A DNA stretch of 64,000 nt, taken from Betaproteobacteria bacterium. GTDB taxonomy: Bacteria > Pseudomonadota > Gammaproteobacteria > Burkholderiales > SG8-39. The DNA is taken from positions 21,908-85,907 of the forward strand of contig JAJDOG010000010.1 of NCBI GenBank assembly GCA_022340285.1, read 5' to 3'. This document shows, in pieces, positions 43,579 through 52,629 of the stretch. Position 1 is the stretch's first letter, and each line of letters opens with the position of its first letter. The notes beneath the pieces were generated by a model, which was not told where the DNA came from, did not search any database, and saw only the letters and a program-made list of their open reading frames with translations. Position numbers and translations under genes: made by a program.

Positions 43579-44496
43579 ATGAGCGTGCAATCGAATCCGC
43601 GCCTGATGGCGCCGCTGGGACCGTTTCGTCATCGCGTGGACATCGCGCCCTTCACGGTGATCATGGCGCTCTCCACCGTGCAGCTCGGCCTGTTTTTCGG
43701 CACCGAGTCGACACTTATTCGCGTTGCTGGAATGGTGGCGGTATGGCCGGCCACGACAATCGCCATCGCGATCGCGCACAGCCACTTCCATGTGCCCACT
43801 TTTCGGTGGCCCCTGCTGAACCGATTGTATGAATTCGTCTTCTTCTATCAGTCCGGGATGCCGAGCTACGGCTGGCAGCTCAATCACAATTTTGGTCATC
43901 ATCAGCACTATCTGAAACAGAACTCCGATGCAGCTTACCGCGACGAATATTATTGGCTCGAGCCTGACGGCACGGTCACCCGGAAATTGCGTTACGTCCT
44001 TCGTACAGTGACCCTGGCGTACCTGTACCCGATCCGAAACAGGCGGCTACGGCCCGACTACCTGAGAAAGATGGGCGCAGTCATGCTGCTCCACGCGATC
44101 GTGCTCGCGATACTGTTCATGTACGACGTGCTCGGCACGCTGATATGTTTCGTATCCATCATCGTGGCGAACATGTTCGTCAATACGTATTTCAGCTATT
44201 CGCACCATGCCGGTCTGTCGCTCAGCGATCGGTTCGGGGCGTCCTACACGAACCTTAGCCGCCTTGAGAATCTGATCACGTTCAATACCGGGTACCACAC
44301 GGCACATCACGTCAGGGCGAGCGTCCATTGGTATGCGCTGCCCGCGTTTCACGCCTCGATCGCAGCACGCATTCCCGCTCACTGCTACCTTTCCGGAGGG
44401 CTGACGTGGAAAGAAGCTACAGCACAACTCGCGCGCACGCGCGCTGGACAGCCCTCCTTCGCCGTGCCGAGCGTGCCTGTAGAACGTCCAGGCTAG
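43579..44496 (+). CDS. Membrane fatty-acid desaturase-like enzyme 1
   Basis: A 305-residue integral membrane di-iron protein. The histidine boxes are HSHFH, HNFGHHQHY and YHTAHH, with helices near residues 25-65, 165-190 and 195-215. The frame is open upstream to 43441, but the conserved part begins near ATG 43579. The family covers desaturases and hydroxylases of lipids or carotenoids, so the substrate is open. It is followed after 5 bp by a paralogue. Confidence 0.85.
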   Translation: MSVQSNPRLMAPLGPFRHRVDIAPFTVIMALSTVQLGLFFGTESTLIRVAGMVAVWPATTIAIAIAHSHFHVPTFRWPLLNRLYEFVFFYQSGMPSYGWQLNHNFGHHQHYLKQNSDAAYRDEYYWLEPDGTVTRKLRYVLRTVTLAYLYPIRNRRLRPDYLRKMGAVMLLHAIVLAILFMYDVLGTLICFVSIIVANMFVNTYFSYSHHAGLSLSDRFGASYTNLSRLENLITFNTGYHTAHHVRASVHWYALPAFHASIAARIPAHCYLSGGLTWKEATAQLARTRAGQPSFAVPSVPVERPG

Positions 44497-44501
44497 TGGC
44501 C

Positions 44502-45413
44502 ATGCCGCTTGGGCCGGAATTCGTCCCCCACGCAGGCGCTCCCGAAGAGCGGGTGCGCTCGAGAGGCGGGCAATCAACCTCGTTGCCGGGCGGGCGGCTT
44601 CTGAGGCATCGTATAGATGCTGGACCGGTCTTGTACGTTCTGACAATCGCGGCCGTCCAGGCCGTGTTGTTCCTCCAACCCTCTGCGCTGATGACTGTCC
44701 TCGGTGTGGCCATACTCTGGCCGCTGCAGACGCGCTCCATCTACATTGCCCACAATCACTACCATCGCCGCATCTTCCGGTGGCGGGCACTGAACCTGGC
44801 GTTCGAGACGTCGCTCTTTCTCCAGACCGGCATGCCGAGCTTCGGCTTTCCCCTGCATCATAACTTCGGCCATCACCGGCACTATCGAAATCAGGATCCC
44901 GCGGATCCCGATTCCGATCCGCATCGCTGGCTCGGATCCGACGGTCAACGACTGAGCCGGTGGGTCTACGCCTGGCGACTCTTGAGCGAAGCGGTGCCAG
45001 TGGGGCGGCGTCTCGGGCTGCGCTTCCCACGTCTCTGGCGAAATTTCTTGATCGTATCGGCGTGCTATGCCGTAGTGCTCGGCGTCCTGCTCACGGCGCG
45101 ACCCTTTCACGCGTTTGCGGTGTTTATCGTGCCGATGGCGCTCTGCCTCTTCGCGCTTGCTTGGTCGACCTACGTACATCACCTGGGTCTACCGACGGCT
45201 GATCCGTTGAGCGCGTCGTACACGAACGTCGGCTACTGGTCCAACCGCTGGGGCTACAACATCGGCTACCACACGGCCCACCACCTCAAGCCCGGGCTGC
45301 ACTGGTCGAAGCTTCCAGTGCTCCATGCCCGTATCGCAGACCGGGTGCCACCGCACTGCTACTACGAAGGCGAGGTGGCGCCGTACGCGAGAATGCATTG
45401 GCCGTTGCCCTAG
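44502..45413 (+). CDS. Membrane fatty-acid desaturase-like enzyme 2 (paralogue)
   Basis: This 303-residue protein has the same layout as its neighbour: HNHYH, HNFGHHRHY and YHTAHH histidine boxes. Shared blocks include LQTGMPSFGFPLHHNFGHH against YQSGMPSYGWQLNHNFGHH, so the two arose by tandem duplication. ATG 44502 lies 5 bp after the first gene, implying co-translation. The two may act in sequence or as a heteromer. Confidence 0.85.
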   Translation: MPLGPEFVPHAGAPEERVRSRGGQSTSLPGGRLLRHRIDAGPVLYVLTIAAVQAVLFLQPSALMTVLGVAILWPLQTRSIYIAHNHYHRRIFRWRALNLAFETSLFLQTGMPSFGFPLHHNFGHHRHYRNQDPADPDSDPHRWLGSDGQRLSRWVYAWRLLSEAVPVGRRLGLRFPRLWRNFLIVSACYAVVLGVLLTARPFHAFAVFIVPMALCLFALAWSTYVHHLGLPTADPLSASYTNVGYWSNRWGYNIGYHTAHHLKPGLHWSKLPVLHARIADRVPPHCYYEGEVAPYARMHWPLP

Positions 45414-45532
45414 ACGTCAGCCGCGGGTACGCCGTTGACCTAGATCAATCGTCGGCCGCACCGTCCGAGTAGGTTGTATCAAGAGAGTCGGCCAAGGCCG
45501 CCTTCTTCGATGCGGCAGAAGGGAATGCGGTA

Positions 45533-46273
45533 ATGCGCGTCGGAACGAGATCTCCGGTCGACCACGGCCCGAAACCCCTTCGGCGGCCGCCCCATACGCC
45601 GGTCGCTACGTTGTCCACGGCCGTTGCATGCCCATACGCGGCCAGTGTAGACGAAGCGCTCATCCCGGCGGACCGTGAGGAATCGCGTAACGGCCTTTCG
45701 ACGGAACCTGCGATCGTTTACCGCAGAGCGACACCGAGCGATCTCGACGGGATCTGTGCGGTAGCAGAAGCCGTCAGGCTCGATGCTGGGCACGCGCAGG
45801 AGGGCGGGTTCCTGGTCTACGTGCACGACAGGCAGGAATATGCCGACCGGCTCGCCGCGTCCGACCTCTTCTACGTGGCAATCGACCGCGGAGAGGTGAT
45901 CGGATTCCTGGTCTGCTTTGACGATCGCACGACCGCGGATCTCGTCGCGCGAGGCGTCGAGAGCGACTATCTTCTGCGCGCACGCGCGGTGGCGGGATGC
46001 GAGGGAAGATGGGTATGCGCAGACCAACTCGCCACACATCCGGCACACACCAAGCGGGGGATCGGCGTGTACTTGGTATGGGCAATCTTCCATGAGATAA
46101 GGCGCCGGGGCATCGGCTCCGTGTTCGCCAGGATCCTGCACGACCCTCCGAACTCCCGGGCGAAAGCGTTCTGCGAAACGCTTGGCTTCGTTTTCCGGGG
46201 AGTCCTGCCTTCCGAGGACGGCAGGCCATGGGGAATCTACAGCCGCAACGTGCCGGGGGTGCAGACCGGTTGA
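45533..46273 (+). CDS. GNAT family N-acetyltransferase
   Basis: The GNAT domain covers roughly residues 58-246: VYRRATPSDLDGICAVAEAV, then FYVAIDRGEVIGFLVCFDD and the acetyl-CoA motif ADQLATHPAHTKRGIGVYLV. ARILHDPPNSRAKAFCETLG comes next, followed by the terminal strand. The first 55 residues look unstructured, so the true start may lie downstream of ATG 45533, but no better codon is obvious. The acceptor is unknown; it may modify a product of the desaturase genes. Confidence 0.75.
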   Translation: MRVGTRSPVDHGPKPLRRPPHTPVATLSTAVACPYAASVDEALIPADREESRNGLSTEPAIVYRRATPSDLDGICAVAEAVRLDAGHAQEGGFLVYVHDRQEYADRLAASDLFYVAIDRGEVIGFLVCFDDRTTADLVARGVESDYLLRARAVAGCEGRWVCADQLATHPAHTKRGIGVYLVWAIFHEIRRRGIGSVFARILHDPPNSRAKAFCETLGFVFRGVLPSEDGRPWGIYSRNVPGVQTG

Positions 46274-46362
46274 TTACAGCTACAGCAAGTCGAGGTTCCG
46301 CACCGCGCAGGTCCAGCTAGGCGACGAGAGCTCATCCAAGAAGACGGATTAGAAAGAGTCGC

Positions 46363-47097
46363 ATGTATCCCACCTTCGAGACATTCAGTTCCCTCTGGTG
46401 GCAAACCTCCGGTGCGACCATCGCGTTCACCGTCCTGATGCTCCTTGTCCTCCGCTTCCTGACACCGGAGCAGCGAGCGATTTACGCAAGAGGGCTGGGC
46501 TGGATGATGCTGCTGTGGATTGCTCTGCCACCGATGCTGCACGTGCTCCTGGGGTACTGGCGTCTCGGCTACGGCTTGCCCTTGCAATGGTGCGATTACA
46601 CGGGCGGCGTCGCGGGGCTTGCGCTCCTGACCCGCAGGCAACTGTTCTACGAGCTGTCGCTGTTCTGGGGCATCACGGGTGCCGCGACCGCGATGGCTAC
46701 GCCGCAGTTTACGCAAGGCACCGACTGGCTCTTCCTCACCGAATTCTTCGTATCCCACAGCATCCTGATGACGGCCCCGTTCTTCCTGTCGATCTACGAG
46801 GGTATGCGCCCGCGGCCCTGGTCGTGGCTCCGTTCCCTCGGTTGGCTGAACGTCGCTGCGCTGGTGGTCGGCGCTTTCGACTACCTAGTCGACGCGAACT
46901 ACATGTTTCTCTTCACGGCGCCCAATGCCGCAAACGTTCCGCTATTCCAGATCGAATGGCCGTATTACTTGATCGGGTTCGATATCGGGTGCCTGGTCAT
47001 GTTTACCCTGATTTATCTCCCTTTCTGGTTCACGAGGCGGGAGGAAATCGGCGCAGACGCCTGGATGGAATCTTCCGCCAGCGACCGGTGCGGCTGA
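46363..47097 (+). CDS. YwaF/TMEM164-type membrane protein (TIGR02206-like)
   Basis: A 244-residue protein with about six to seven helices. LPLQWCDYTGGVAGLALLTR and ELSLFWGITGAATAMATPQF, followed by a FFVSHSILM helix, match the YwaF/TMEM164 pattern. The Cys and His in these helices are the conserved residues of the family. Human TMEM164 is an acyltransferase for ether phospholipids; extending that to this bacterial protein is speculative. Its place beside desaturase-like genes agrees with a lipid role. Confidence 0.72.
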   Translation: MYPTFETFSSLWWQTSGATIAFTVLMLLVLRFLTPEQRAIYARGLGWMMLLWIALPPMLHVLLGYWRLGYGLPLQWCDYTGGVAGLALLTRRQLFYELSLFWGITGAATAMATPQFTQGTDWLFLTEFFVSHSILMTAPFFLSIYEGMRPRPWSWLRSLGWLNVAALVVGAFDYLVDANYMFLFTAPNAANVPLFQIEWPYYLIGFDIGCLVMFTLIYLPFWFTRREEIGADAWMESSASDRCG

Positions 47098-47352
47098 TGG
47101 CGAGCGCCTCGCGCGACAGGATAGGCATCAAGGATGGACGTGAACGCAGACCCTATCAGGTGACGCAACACGGCTCAAGACGCAGTCGCCTTCTGGTGCG
47201 AGAAGCACCGGCTGGTCGTCGTGTTTTCCTGCGGGTGGCGGGACCGGGAGGCAGGGGCAAACACGAAGGCCGTGCCGGGTCTGTATCGCTTGACGCAGCT
47301 TGTTCCAGGGTCGAGAGCAACTTACGGGTTGCGTGCCTTCCGGGCATGAGGC
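47098..47352. other. Intergenic stretch without recognisable gene
   Basis: These 255 bp between two convergent genes show no conserved reading frame. A long antisense frame from the hydrolase side runs through part of it without family resemblance. Confidence 0.4.
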
Positions 47353-49065
47353 TCAGGATCCGTGGGGTGAGCGCTTCCCTCCGCGCTTGGTCGGAACGAC
47401 CGGCACGAGCAGGTGCGAGTCGTACTTGCCACCAGTGTGGATGACGTGGGTGCCTGCGTTGATCGTCTTGGGATGGCCGGCGCGCACGATCCACCGCGCG
47501 TACTTGTAGATGTCGCTGCCCTGCACGACCACGCGCAGCTTCTCGCCTTTCGCGAAGCGCGTGCCCGAAGGCCAGATCTCGATCTCAACTGGAACGGGCA
47601 CGCCTTTCTTGAGCTTGCGCTGCCGCTGATGCCGGAGCCAGGGCTGCTGCGGCGTCGACCGCCGCTTGTCCAGCTCGCGGTGCGAGGCGCGCAGCCAGCC
47701 CAGCGCCACGGGGCCGTCCTCGAGGCAATTGAAGGCGCAGAAGGGAACGTAGGCGCCCTTGCGGTCGAACTTCTGGATCGCCACGAAGAGGTCCATGTCG
47801 TCGGCGCCGATCGCTTCGACCCAGAGCCGCAGCTTCATGTGGCCGGTCAGCTCGGTCGGTTCGGCGAACACGTGGTCGAACTCGGCGCGTTCGGCATGGT
47901 AGGCCGCAGGGCACCGTGATTCGTCGCCGGGGGCGTCATAGATCGCCCGTGAGGCGGTCTTCACGGGCTCGTTTCTGAGCGTGCTGCTGCGGGCATCGAG
48001 GTAGAGCTTGCGGTAACGGGTCCGCGCGAGCGGCCATTCGCTCTCGTCCCGGAACGTGCCCGCGTAATAGCCGTCGCGCACCTCGAGCTGAACTTTCGGC
48101 CAGGCGAGCACCGCGGTCTTCTCGCCGCGCAGGAAGCGGTCGAAGAAGGCTCTTTGCTTTTCAACGCTCTCCGGGTGGTGAAAAGTCTCCCACTTCTTGC
48201 GGCCGTGGATGAAGAGCCACTTCTGCTTCGAAGCGATTCGCTTGTAGGCTTCGAGCGTCCCGCGCAGGTGCAGCCCCTGATCCGACCAGCTCGCCACGAC
48301 GAACGCCGGCACCTCGATCTTCGCGAGATCGGCCACCTTGGTGGCCCAGTAGGCGTCGAAGAGCGGATGCGCCTTCATCATGGCCTCGACGTCCTCAACG
48401 CGGTTCATCGAGTAGGAGATCGATTTCTGCCAGATCGGCGAGAACCCGGTCTCGGGGATGCCGCCGTGAAACGCGAACTCGCGATACATATCGCTCAGGC
48501 CCTCCCACGGATTGATGGCGGCGAGATGCGGTGGGCGCGTGGCGGCAACCTGCCATTGCGCGATGGCGAGATACGAAACGCCGGCCATGCCGACCTTTCC
48601 GGCGCACCAGTCCTGCGCGGCCACCCATTCGATGAGGTCATAGCCGTCACGCCCCTCGTCGTGGCACCAGTACGTCGCGTCGCCCTCCGAGCCCCAGGTC
48701 CCGCGCACGTCGACGTGGATGATCGCGTAGCCGCGCGGCACCCAGTAGAGGGGATCGGGCCCCTCGAACAGGGTGTAGGGCGAGATCCACTCCTTGTGGA
48801 CGCTCGCGTTCTCGTGGAAGTACTCGTACTGGAACGGCCGGTGCTTGCCGTACGGGCTCCACGCAATGATGGCGGGGACACTCTTGCCGCTTTCCGGACG
48901 ATGGACATCGGCGTACAGCTTGACTCCGTCGCGCATCGGCACGGCGACGTCGTGCTCGACGAGCATGCCGCTCTCGCGGCTCAGGCGATAGCCGAGTCCC
49001 GGATACTTGTGCCGCACGGGCGGCACGCCGTTGCGAAAGACGATCTCGAATGGCGGGTCCGCCAC
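47353..49065 (-). CDS. CocE/NonD family hydrolase (X-Pro peptidase S15-like)
   Basis: This 570-residue alpha/beta hydrolase starts at GTG 49065, 17 bp after the ligase stop. The early segment VAVPMRDGVKLYADVHRPES is the family start. The nucleophile Ser is in GMAGVSYLAIAQW, the acid in ASWSDQGLHLRG and the His in IHGRKKWETFHHPES. A C-terminal jelly-roll domain (LTGHMKLRLWVEAIGADDMD) completes the fold. Members cleave esters or amides such as cocaine or acyl-peptides. The longer frame up to 50427 is antisense-type noise over the ligase, not a fusion. Confidence 0.88.
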   Translation of the reverse strand: MADPPFEIVFRNGVPPVRHKYPGLGYRLSRESGMLVEHDVAVPMRDGVKLYADVHRPESGKSVPAIIAWSPYGKHRPFQYEYFHENASVHKEWISPYTLFEGPDPLYWVPRGYAIIHVDVRGTWGSEGDATYWCHDEGRDGYDLIEWVAAQDWCAGKVGMAGVSYLAIAQWQVAATRPPHLAAINPWEGLSDMYREFAFHGGIPETGFSPIWQKSISYSMNRVEDVEAMMKAHPLFDAYWATKVADLAKIEVPAFVVASWSDQGLHLRGTLEAYKRIASKQKWLFIHGRKKWETFHHPESVEKQRAFFDRFLRGEKTAVLAWPKVQLEVRDGYYAGTFRDESEWPLARTRYRKLYLDARSSTLRNEPVKTASRAIYDAPGDESRCPAAYHAERAEFDHVFAEPTELTGHMKLRLWVEAIGADDMDLFVAIQKFDRKGAYVPFCAFNCLEDGPVALGWLRASHRELDKRRSTPQQPWLRHQRQRKLKKGVPVPVEIEIWPSGTRFAKGEKLRVVVQGSDIYKYARWIVRAGHPKTINAGTHVIHTGGKYDSHLLVPVVPTKRGGKRSPHGS

Positions 49066-49082
49066 GGGAGTCCTGTTCCGCG

Positions 49083-50612
49083 TCAGCGCAGCGCGGCGCG
49101 GTCGATCTTGCCGAGGACATTCCTCGGCAGCGCCTCGACGAACTCGACGATGCGTGGCCGCTTGTGGCGCGCCAGCTCGCCGCTCTCGAGGCAATACCGC
49201 TCGATCTCCTCGGCGGTGAGCTCGGGCGAGCGCCGCACGATCAGCGCCTTGATCGTCTGGCCCCACTTGTCGTCCACCACGCCGCACACCGCGGCGTCCG
49301 CGATCATCGGGTGTTTCGAAAGGAAGAACTCCACTTCCTGCGGGTAGACGTTCTCGCCGCCAGTGATGATCGCGTTGTCCACGCGATCGACCGGGTGGAT
49401 GTACCCGTCGCTGTCGACCCGCACGACGTCGCGTGTGTATTGCCAGCCGCCACGCGCGCGCAGCTTCTCCGTGGGCGTGCAGTAGTACTCGGCGACGCAT
49501 TGTGAACCGCGATTGACGAGTTGCCCCTCGCCGGGTGCCGCGATCGGGATCTCGGGGTCGATCTCGGTGCCCTCGCCGAGCGGGATCACGCGCGCGGTCT
49601 GGAAATAGGACGGCTTGCCAATGCTTTCCCACTTGTCCTCGGGCTCGAGCCCGGTATGGCACGCGGTGATCGCGGTACAGCTTTCCGTCGTGCCGTAGGT
49701 GTTCAGCACCTCGCAGCCGAGGATGGTGCGCACGCGATGCAGCAGCGACATCGGGAGCGGCGAGCCGCCGCTGCGCAGCAGGCGCAGCGACGAGACGTCG
49801 ACCCCTTCCAGCTGCTGCATCGCCTCGGTGAGCTGGTACATCTGGGTCGGCACCGCGAACGCCTCCGTCACGCGGTGCTGCGAGATCAGGCGCAGCGCCT
49901 TCCGTGCCTCGTACTCCCCGGACATCACTTGCGCGGCACCGACGAAGAGGTAGGCCGCGAAGAAGTTGGTCGCCGCACCGATCACCACCGGAGCGAGGCT
50001 CATGCCGACGTGACCCCGATCGAGCCCCATCTCGAGGCAGTACTGGATCGCACTCATGATCTGGGTTTCGTTCGTGAAGGCCGCACCCTTCGGTCTTCCT
50101 GTGGTGCCCGAAGTGTGGATGACGTTGCAGAGGTCGGTGCCGCGGATGTCGACTGCCGGTGGCTCCGTGTCCGGCATGCGCGCGCACTCGCCAAAGTCGA
50201 TCGCACCTTCGGGAAGGGGGGCGCCGACGCAGAGGCAGCGGGTGAACGGCGCGTCTTTCATGACCGACTGCGCCGCGGCGGAAAGGGCGGCATTGAAAAT
50301 GAGCGCCTTCAGCTTTTCCTGCTGCGCTGCGTAGCCGACGGAGGCGGGCGCGAGGCGCCAATTGAGGCAGGAAGCGATCGCCCCGATCTTCTGACAGGCG
50401 ACGAAGCCGATGCCGAACTCGACGCAATTAAGCAGAAGCAACCCGACGCCATCCCCCTTTCGGATATCGAGGTCCGCAAGCAGGTGAGCGAGCCGGTTGG
50501 CGGCGGCGTTCAGCTCGGCAAACGTGTAAGCCCGCGCATCGTGGATGAGCGCGGTTCGTCCGGGCCATCGCTCGACACTGCCGATGAAGTTGTCCCGCAG
50601 GGTTCCGAGCAC
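49083..50612 (-). CDS. AMP-dependent acyl-CoA ligase
   Basis: This 509-residue ANL-superfamily enzyme has the ATP motif HTSGTTGRPKGAAF, then YGTTESCTAI, the hinge YTRDVVRVDSDGYIHPVDR and the C-terminal catalytic Lys in LPRNVLGKIDRAAL. It activates a carboxylic acid to its CoA thioester. The hydrolase gene follows on the same strand. It diverges from dctPQM across 250 bp, so uptake, activation and hydrolysis may share control. The substrate is not evident. Confidence 0.93.
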   Translation of the reverse strand: MLGTLRDNFIGSVERWPGRTALIHDARAYTFAELNAAANRLAHLLADLDIRKGDGVGLLLLNCVEFGIGFVACQKIGAIASCLNWRLAPASVGYAAQQEKLKALIFNAALSAAAQSVMKDAPFTRCLCVGAPLPEGAIDFGECARMPDTEPPAVDIRGTDLCNVIHTSGTTGRPKGAAFTNETQIMSAIQYCLEMGLDRGHVGMSLAPVVIGAATNFFAAYLFVGAAQVMSGEYEARKALRLISQHRVTEAFAVPTQMYQLTEAMQQLEGVDVSSLRLLRSGGSPLPMSLLHRVRTILGCEVLNTYGTTESCTAITACHTGLEPEDKWESIGKPSYFQTARVIPLGEGTEIDPEIPIAAPGEGQLVNRGSQCVAEYYCTPTEKLRARGGWQYTRDVVRVDSDGYIHPVDRVDNAIITGGENVYPQEVEFFLSKHPMIADAAVCGVVDDKWGQTIKALIVRRSPELTAEEIERYCLESGELARHKRPRIVEFVEALPRNVLGKIDRAALR

Positions 50613-50862
50613 GTTCCCCTCCCGCGCCGCTTCCGACGTAAATAACCCCTAATTAGCTTGAGCGAGATGTAGCGCCCCGGACTTTGACCTGGCTCAAGGC
50701 GGAAGCGATGATCTGCGGAGAAACTCCTTGCGGAGTGGCCTGGAATCGTGGGTCTGTCCGTCGGACACGTCTCGCCAATGGCTGGGGGAGAGGATGCCCG
50801 TCTGCCGACTGCGCGACCGAGGCGCGGATTCCAACAATTTGTCCTGTCGAGGAGGAGGAGAT
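50613..50862. promoter_or_regulatory. Divergent ligase/dctP intergenic region
   Basis: This 250-bp region separates the ligase-hydrolase pair from the TRAP operon. It must hold promoters for both. No repeat clear enough to be an operator was found, and no regulator gene is adjacent. Confidence 0.4.
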
Positions 50863-51978
50863 ATGGCCATGCATGGAAGAATCCTGGCGGTCGCGACACT
50901 GGTTCTCTGCGCAGCGTTTCTGCTTTCGGTCTCGGCGGTCGACACCGCCCACGCGCAGGATAAAGTCACCAACCTGAAGATAGCGAACTTCTTCCCGCCA
51001 CCCTCCAAGCAATCGAAGCTTCTGCAGGAGTTCAGCGAGGAGCTGGAACGACGCTCGGGCGGAAGGATCAAGGTCCAGTATTTCGCCGGAGGCTCGTTGC
51101 TCACGGGTCCCAACATGTTCAAGGGGATCGAATCGGGGATCGCCGATATCGGCTATTCCCACGTGTATTACACCCCTGGCCGGATGCCCGTCAGCGATGC
51201 GATCGGGCTGCCGCTGGGCATCCCCGACGGCTGGGTCGGCGCCCATGTGGCGTACGATTTCTACAACAAGGTCCGGCCGAAGGAATTCGGCGGCGTGAAA
51301 GTCCTCGCCATCCACGCGAACGGGCCGAGCATGGTGATCTCGACGCGGCCAGTCGCAAAGCTGGAAGACATGAAGGGGCTCACCATCAGGGCGCCGGGCG
51401 TGCCCGGAGACATCATCAAGGCGCTCGGCGGGACGCCGACCCCCACCCCGATGATGGAGGTCTACGATTCCATCGCGAAGGGGGTCAACGAAGCCGTGTG
51501 GGGACCCTACGAGACCCTGAGAACCTTCCGCTTCGCCGAGGTCGCGAAGAACGTGACCGTGTGCTGGCAGATCGGCGCTTCCTTTCCCTTCTACCTCGCG
51601 ATGAACAAGAACAGCTACAACAAGTTGCCCGCGGACCTCAAGTCGCTCGTCGACGTGATGAGCGGCGAATATCAGGAACGCTATGGTTTGATGTGGAACG
51701 AGATAGATCTGGAAGGCAAGAAATTCGCCGCCGAGAAGGGCGTGAAGCTCATCGAGCTCTCCGATGAAGAGGGCGCGAGATGGCAAAAGGCGGTGGAAGC
51801 CACCCTCGACGGCTACGTCAAATCGATGGCGAGCAAGGGATACTCCGAGGCGGAGGTCAGAGGCTGGATCGCCTACATGAAGGAGCGAATCAAGTACTGG
51901 ACCGCGAAACAGGCGGAGTACAAGATTCCTTCTCCGACCGGTCCTGCCTCGGTCCGGCCCGAGGCCTACGTCAATTAG
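50863..51978 (+). CDS. dctP: TRAP transporter solute-binding protein
   Basis: A 371-residue periplasmic binding protein. The signal peptide includes RILAVATLVLCAAFLLSVSA and is cut near AHAQ. The core has LKIANFFPPPSKQSKLLQEF, then GIADIGYSHVYYTPGRMPVS and the conserved arginine-containing strand LKGLTIRAPG-like segment (KGLTIRAPGVPGDIIKALGG), which binds the carboxylate. ATG 50863 follows a perfect ggaggagg site. It captures an organic acid for DctQM. Sequence alone does not name the ligand. Confidence 0.92.
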   Translation: MAMHGRILAVATLVLCAAFLLSVSAVDTAHAQDKVTNLKIANFFPPPSKQSKLLQEFSEELERRSGGRIKVQYFAGGSLLTGPNMFKGIESGIADIGYSHVYYTPGRMPVSDAIGLPLGIPDGWVGAHVAYDFYNKVRPKEFGGVKVLAIHANGPSMVISTRPVAKLEDMKGLTIRAPGVPGDIIKALGGTPTPTPMMEVYDSIAKGVNEAVWGPYETLRTFRFAEVAKNVTVCWQIGASFPFYLAMNKNSYNKLPADLKSLVDVMSGEYQERYGLMWNEIDLEGKKFAAEKGVKLIELSDEEGARWQKAVEATLDGYVKSMASKGYSEAEVRGWIAYMKERIKYWTAKQAEYKIPSPTGPASVRPEAYVN

Positions 51979-51997
51979 CCTCGCCGAGCGATAGCTG

Positions 51998-52023
51998 CTG
52001 CCCGACCTTCGCCGGCCGGGCAG
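51998..52023 (+). other. Hairpin between dctP and dctQ
   Basis: ctgcccg and cgggcag pair with a 12-nt loop in the 153-bp gap. No T-run follows. Such hairpins often protect the upstream mRNA, giving more binding protein than membrane subunits; that role is inferred. Confidence 0.5.
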
Positions 52024-52131
52024 GATTCGGCTTGCCTCGAATAGGTCACGGATCCGTCTCAACGGATCGCATCCCGGCCGTGCGGCGGAATCGTGCCCGC
52101 GGGTCATCCTGAGGCGGACGAAAGATCGCCC

Positions 52132-52629
52132 ATGCTGGAGAAATTCGAGCGGTTCAACAAGATGGTGAGCGGCTGGGCCGAATGGATTGGATTCGGCGCG
52201 GTTTTCCTCATCGTCGTCGTGACCGGCATTGATGTCCTGGGCAGCAAGCTCTTTCGCCTGCCGGTGCCGGGGTCGCTGGACATCGTGATGCTCGCGCAGC
52301 TCATCGCCGTGTCCTTCGCCGCGGCCATGGCGCTCATCCAGAAAAGGCACATCGCAATCACCTTCCTGGTGGAGCGGTTCCCGACGCGCGTCCGGTCGCT
52401 CGTCGAGGCCGTCGCCCACCTGCTCGGTCTCGTTCTCCTGGTGATCGTCGTGTGGCGCCTGTTCAGCCACGGGTATTTCTACCAGACGGGCGGGGAAGAG
52501 ACCCCGACGGCCCAGATCCCCCTCGCCCCGTTCGCCTATGCCGCCGCCGTGGCCACGGTGCCCGTATGCCTGGTGCTGCTGCAACAACTCCTGAGTTCGA
52601 TACGGGAAGTGTTGAGACATGAGCCCTGA
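52132..52629 (+). CDS. dctQ: TRAP transporter small permease subunit
   Basis: This 165-residue protein has four membrane helices (about 17-38, 50-68, 88-108, 130-155), the DctQ fold. FGAVFLIVVVTGIDVLGSKL and LAQLIAVSFAAAMALIQKRH are typical. It scaffolds DctM in the membrane. ATG 52132 is chosen because the longer frame from 52093 adds a polar, non-conserved tail. It overlaps dctM by 11 bp. Confidence 0.9.
   Translation: MLEKFERFNKMVSGWAEWIGFGAVFLIVVVTGIDVLGSKLFRLPVPGSLDIVMLAQLIAVSFAAAMALIQKRHIAITFLVERFPTRVRSLVEAVAHLLGLVLLVIVVWRLFSHGYFYQTGGEETPTAQIPLAPFAYAAAVATVPVCLVLLQQLLSSIREVLRHEP

Noticed and set aside
47353..50427. A 1024-codon open frame that looks like a ligase-hydrolase fusion
   Set aside because: Only the part from 49065 resembles a protein family. 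The upstream part is an out-of-frame shadow of the ligase at 49083-50612 on the same strand.
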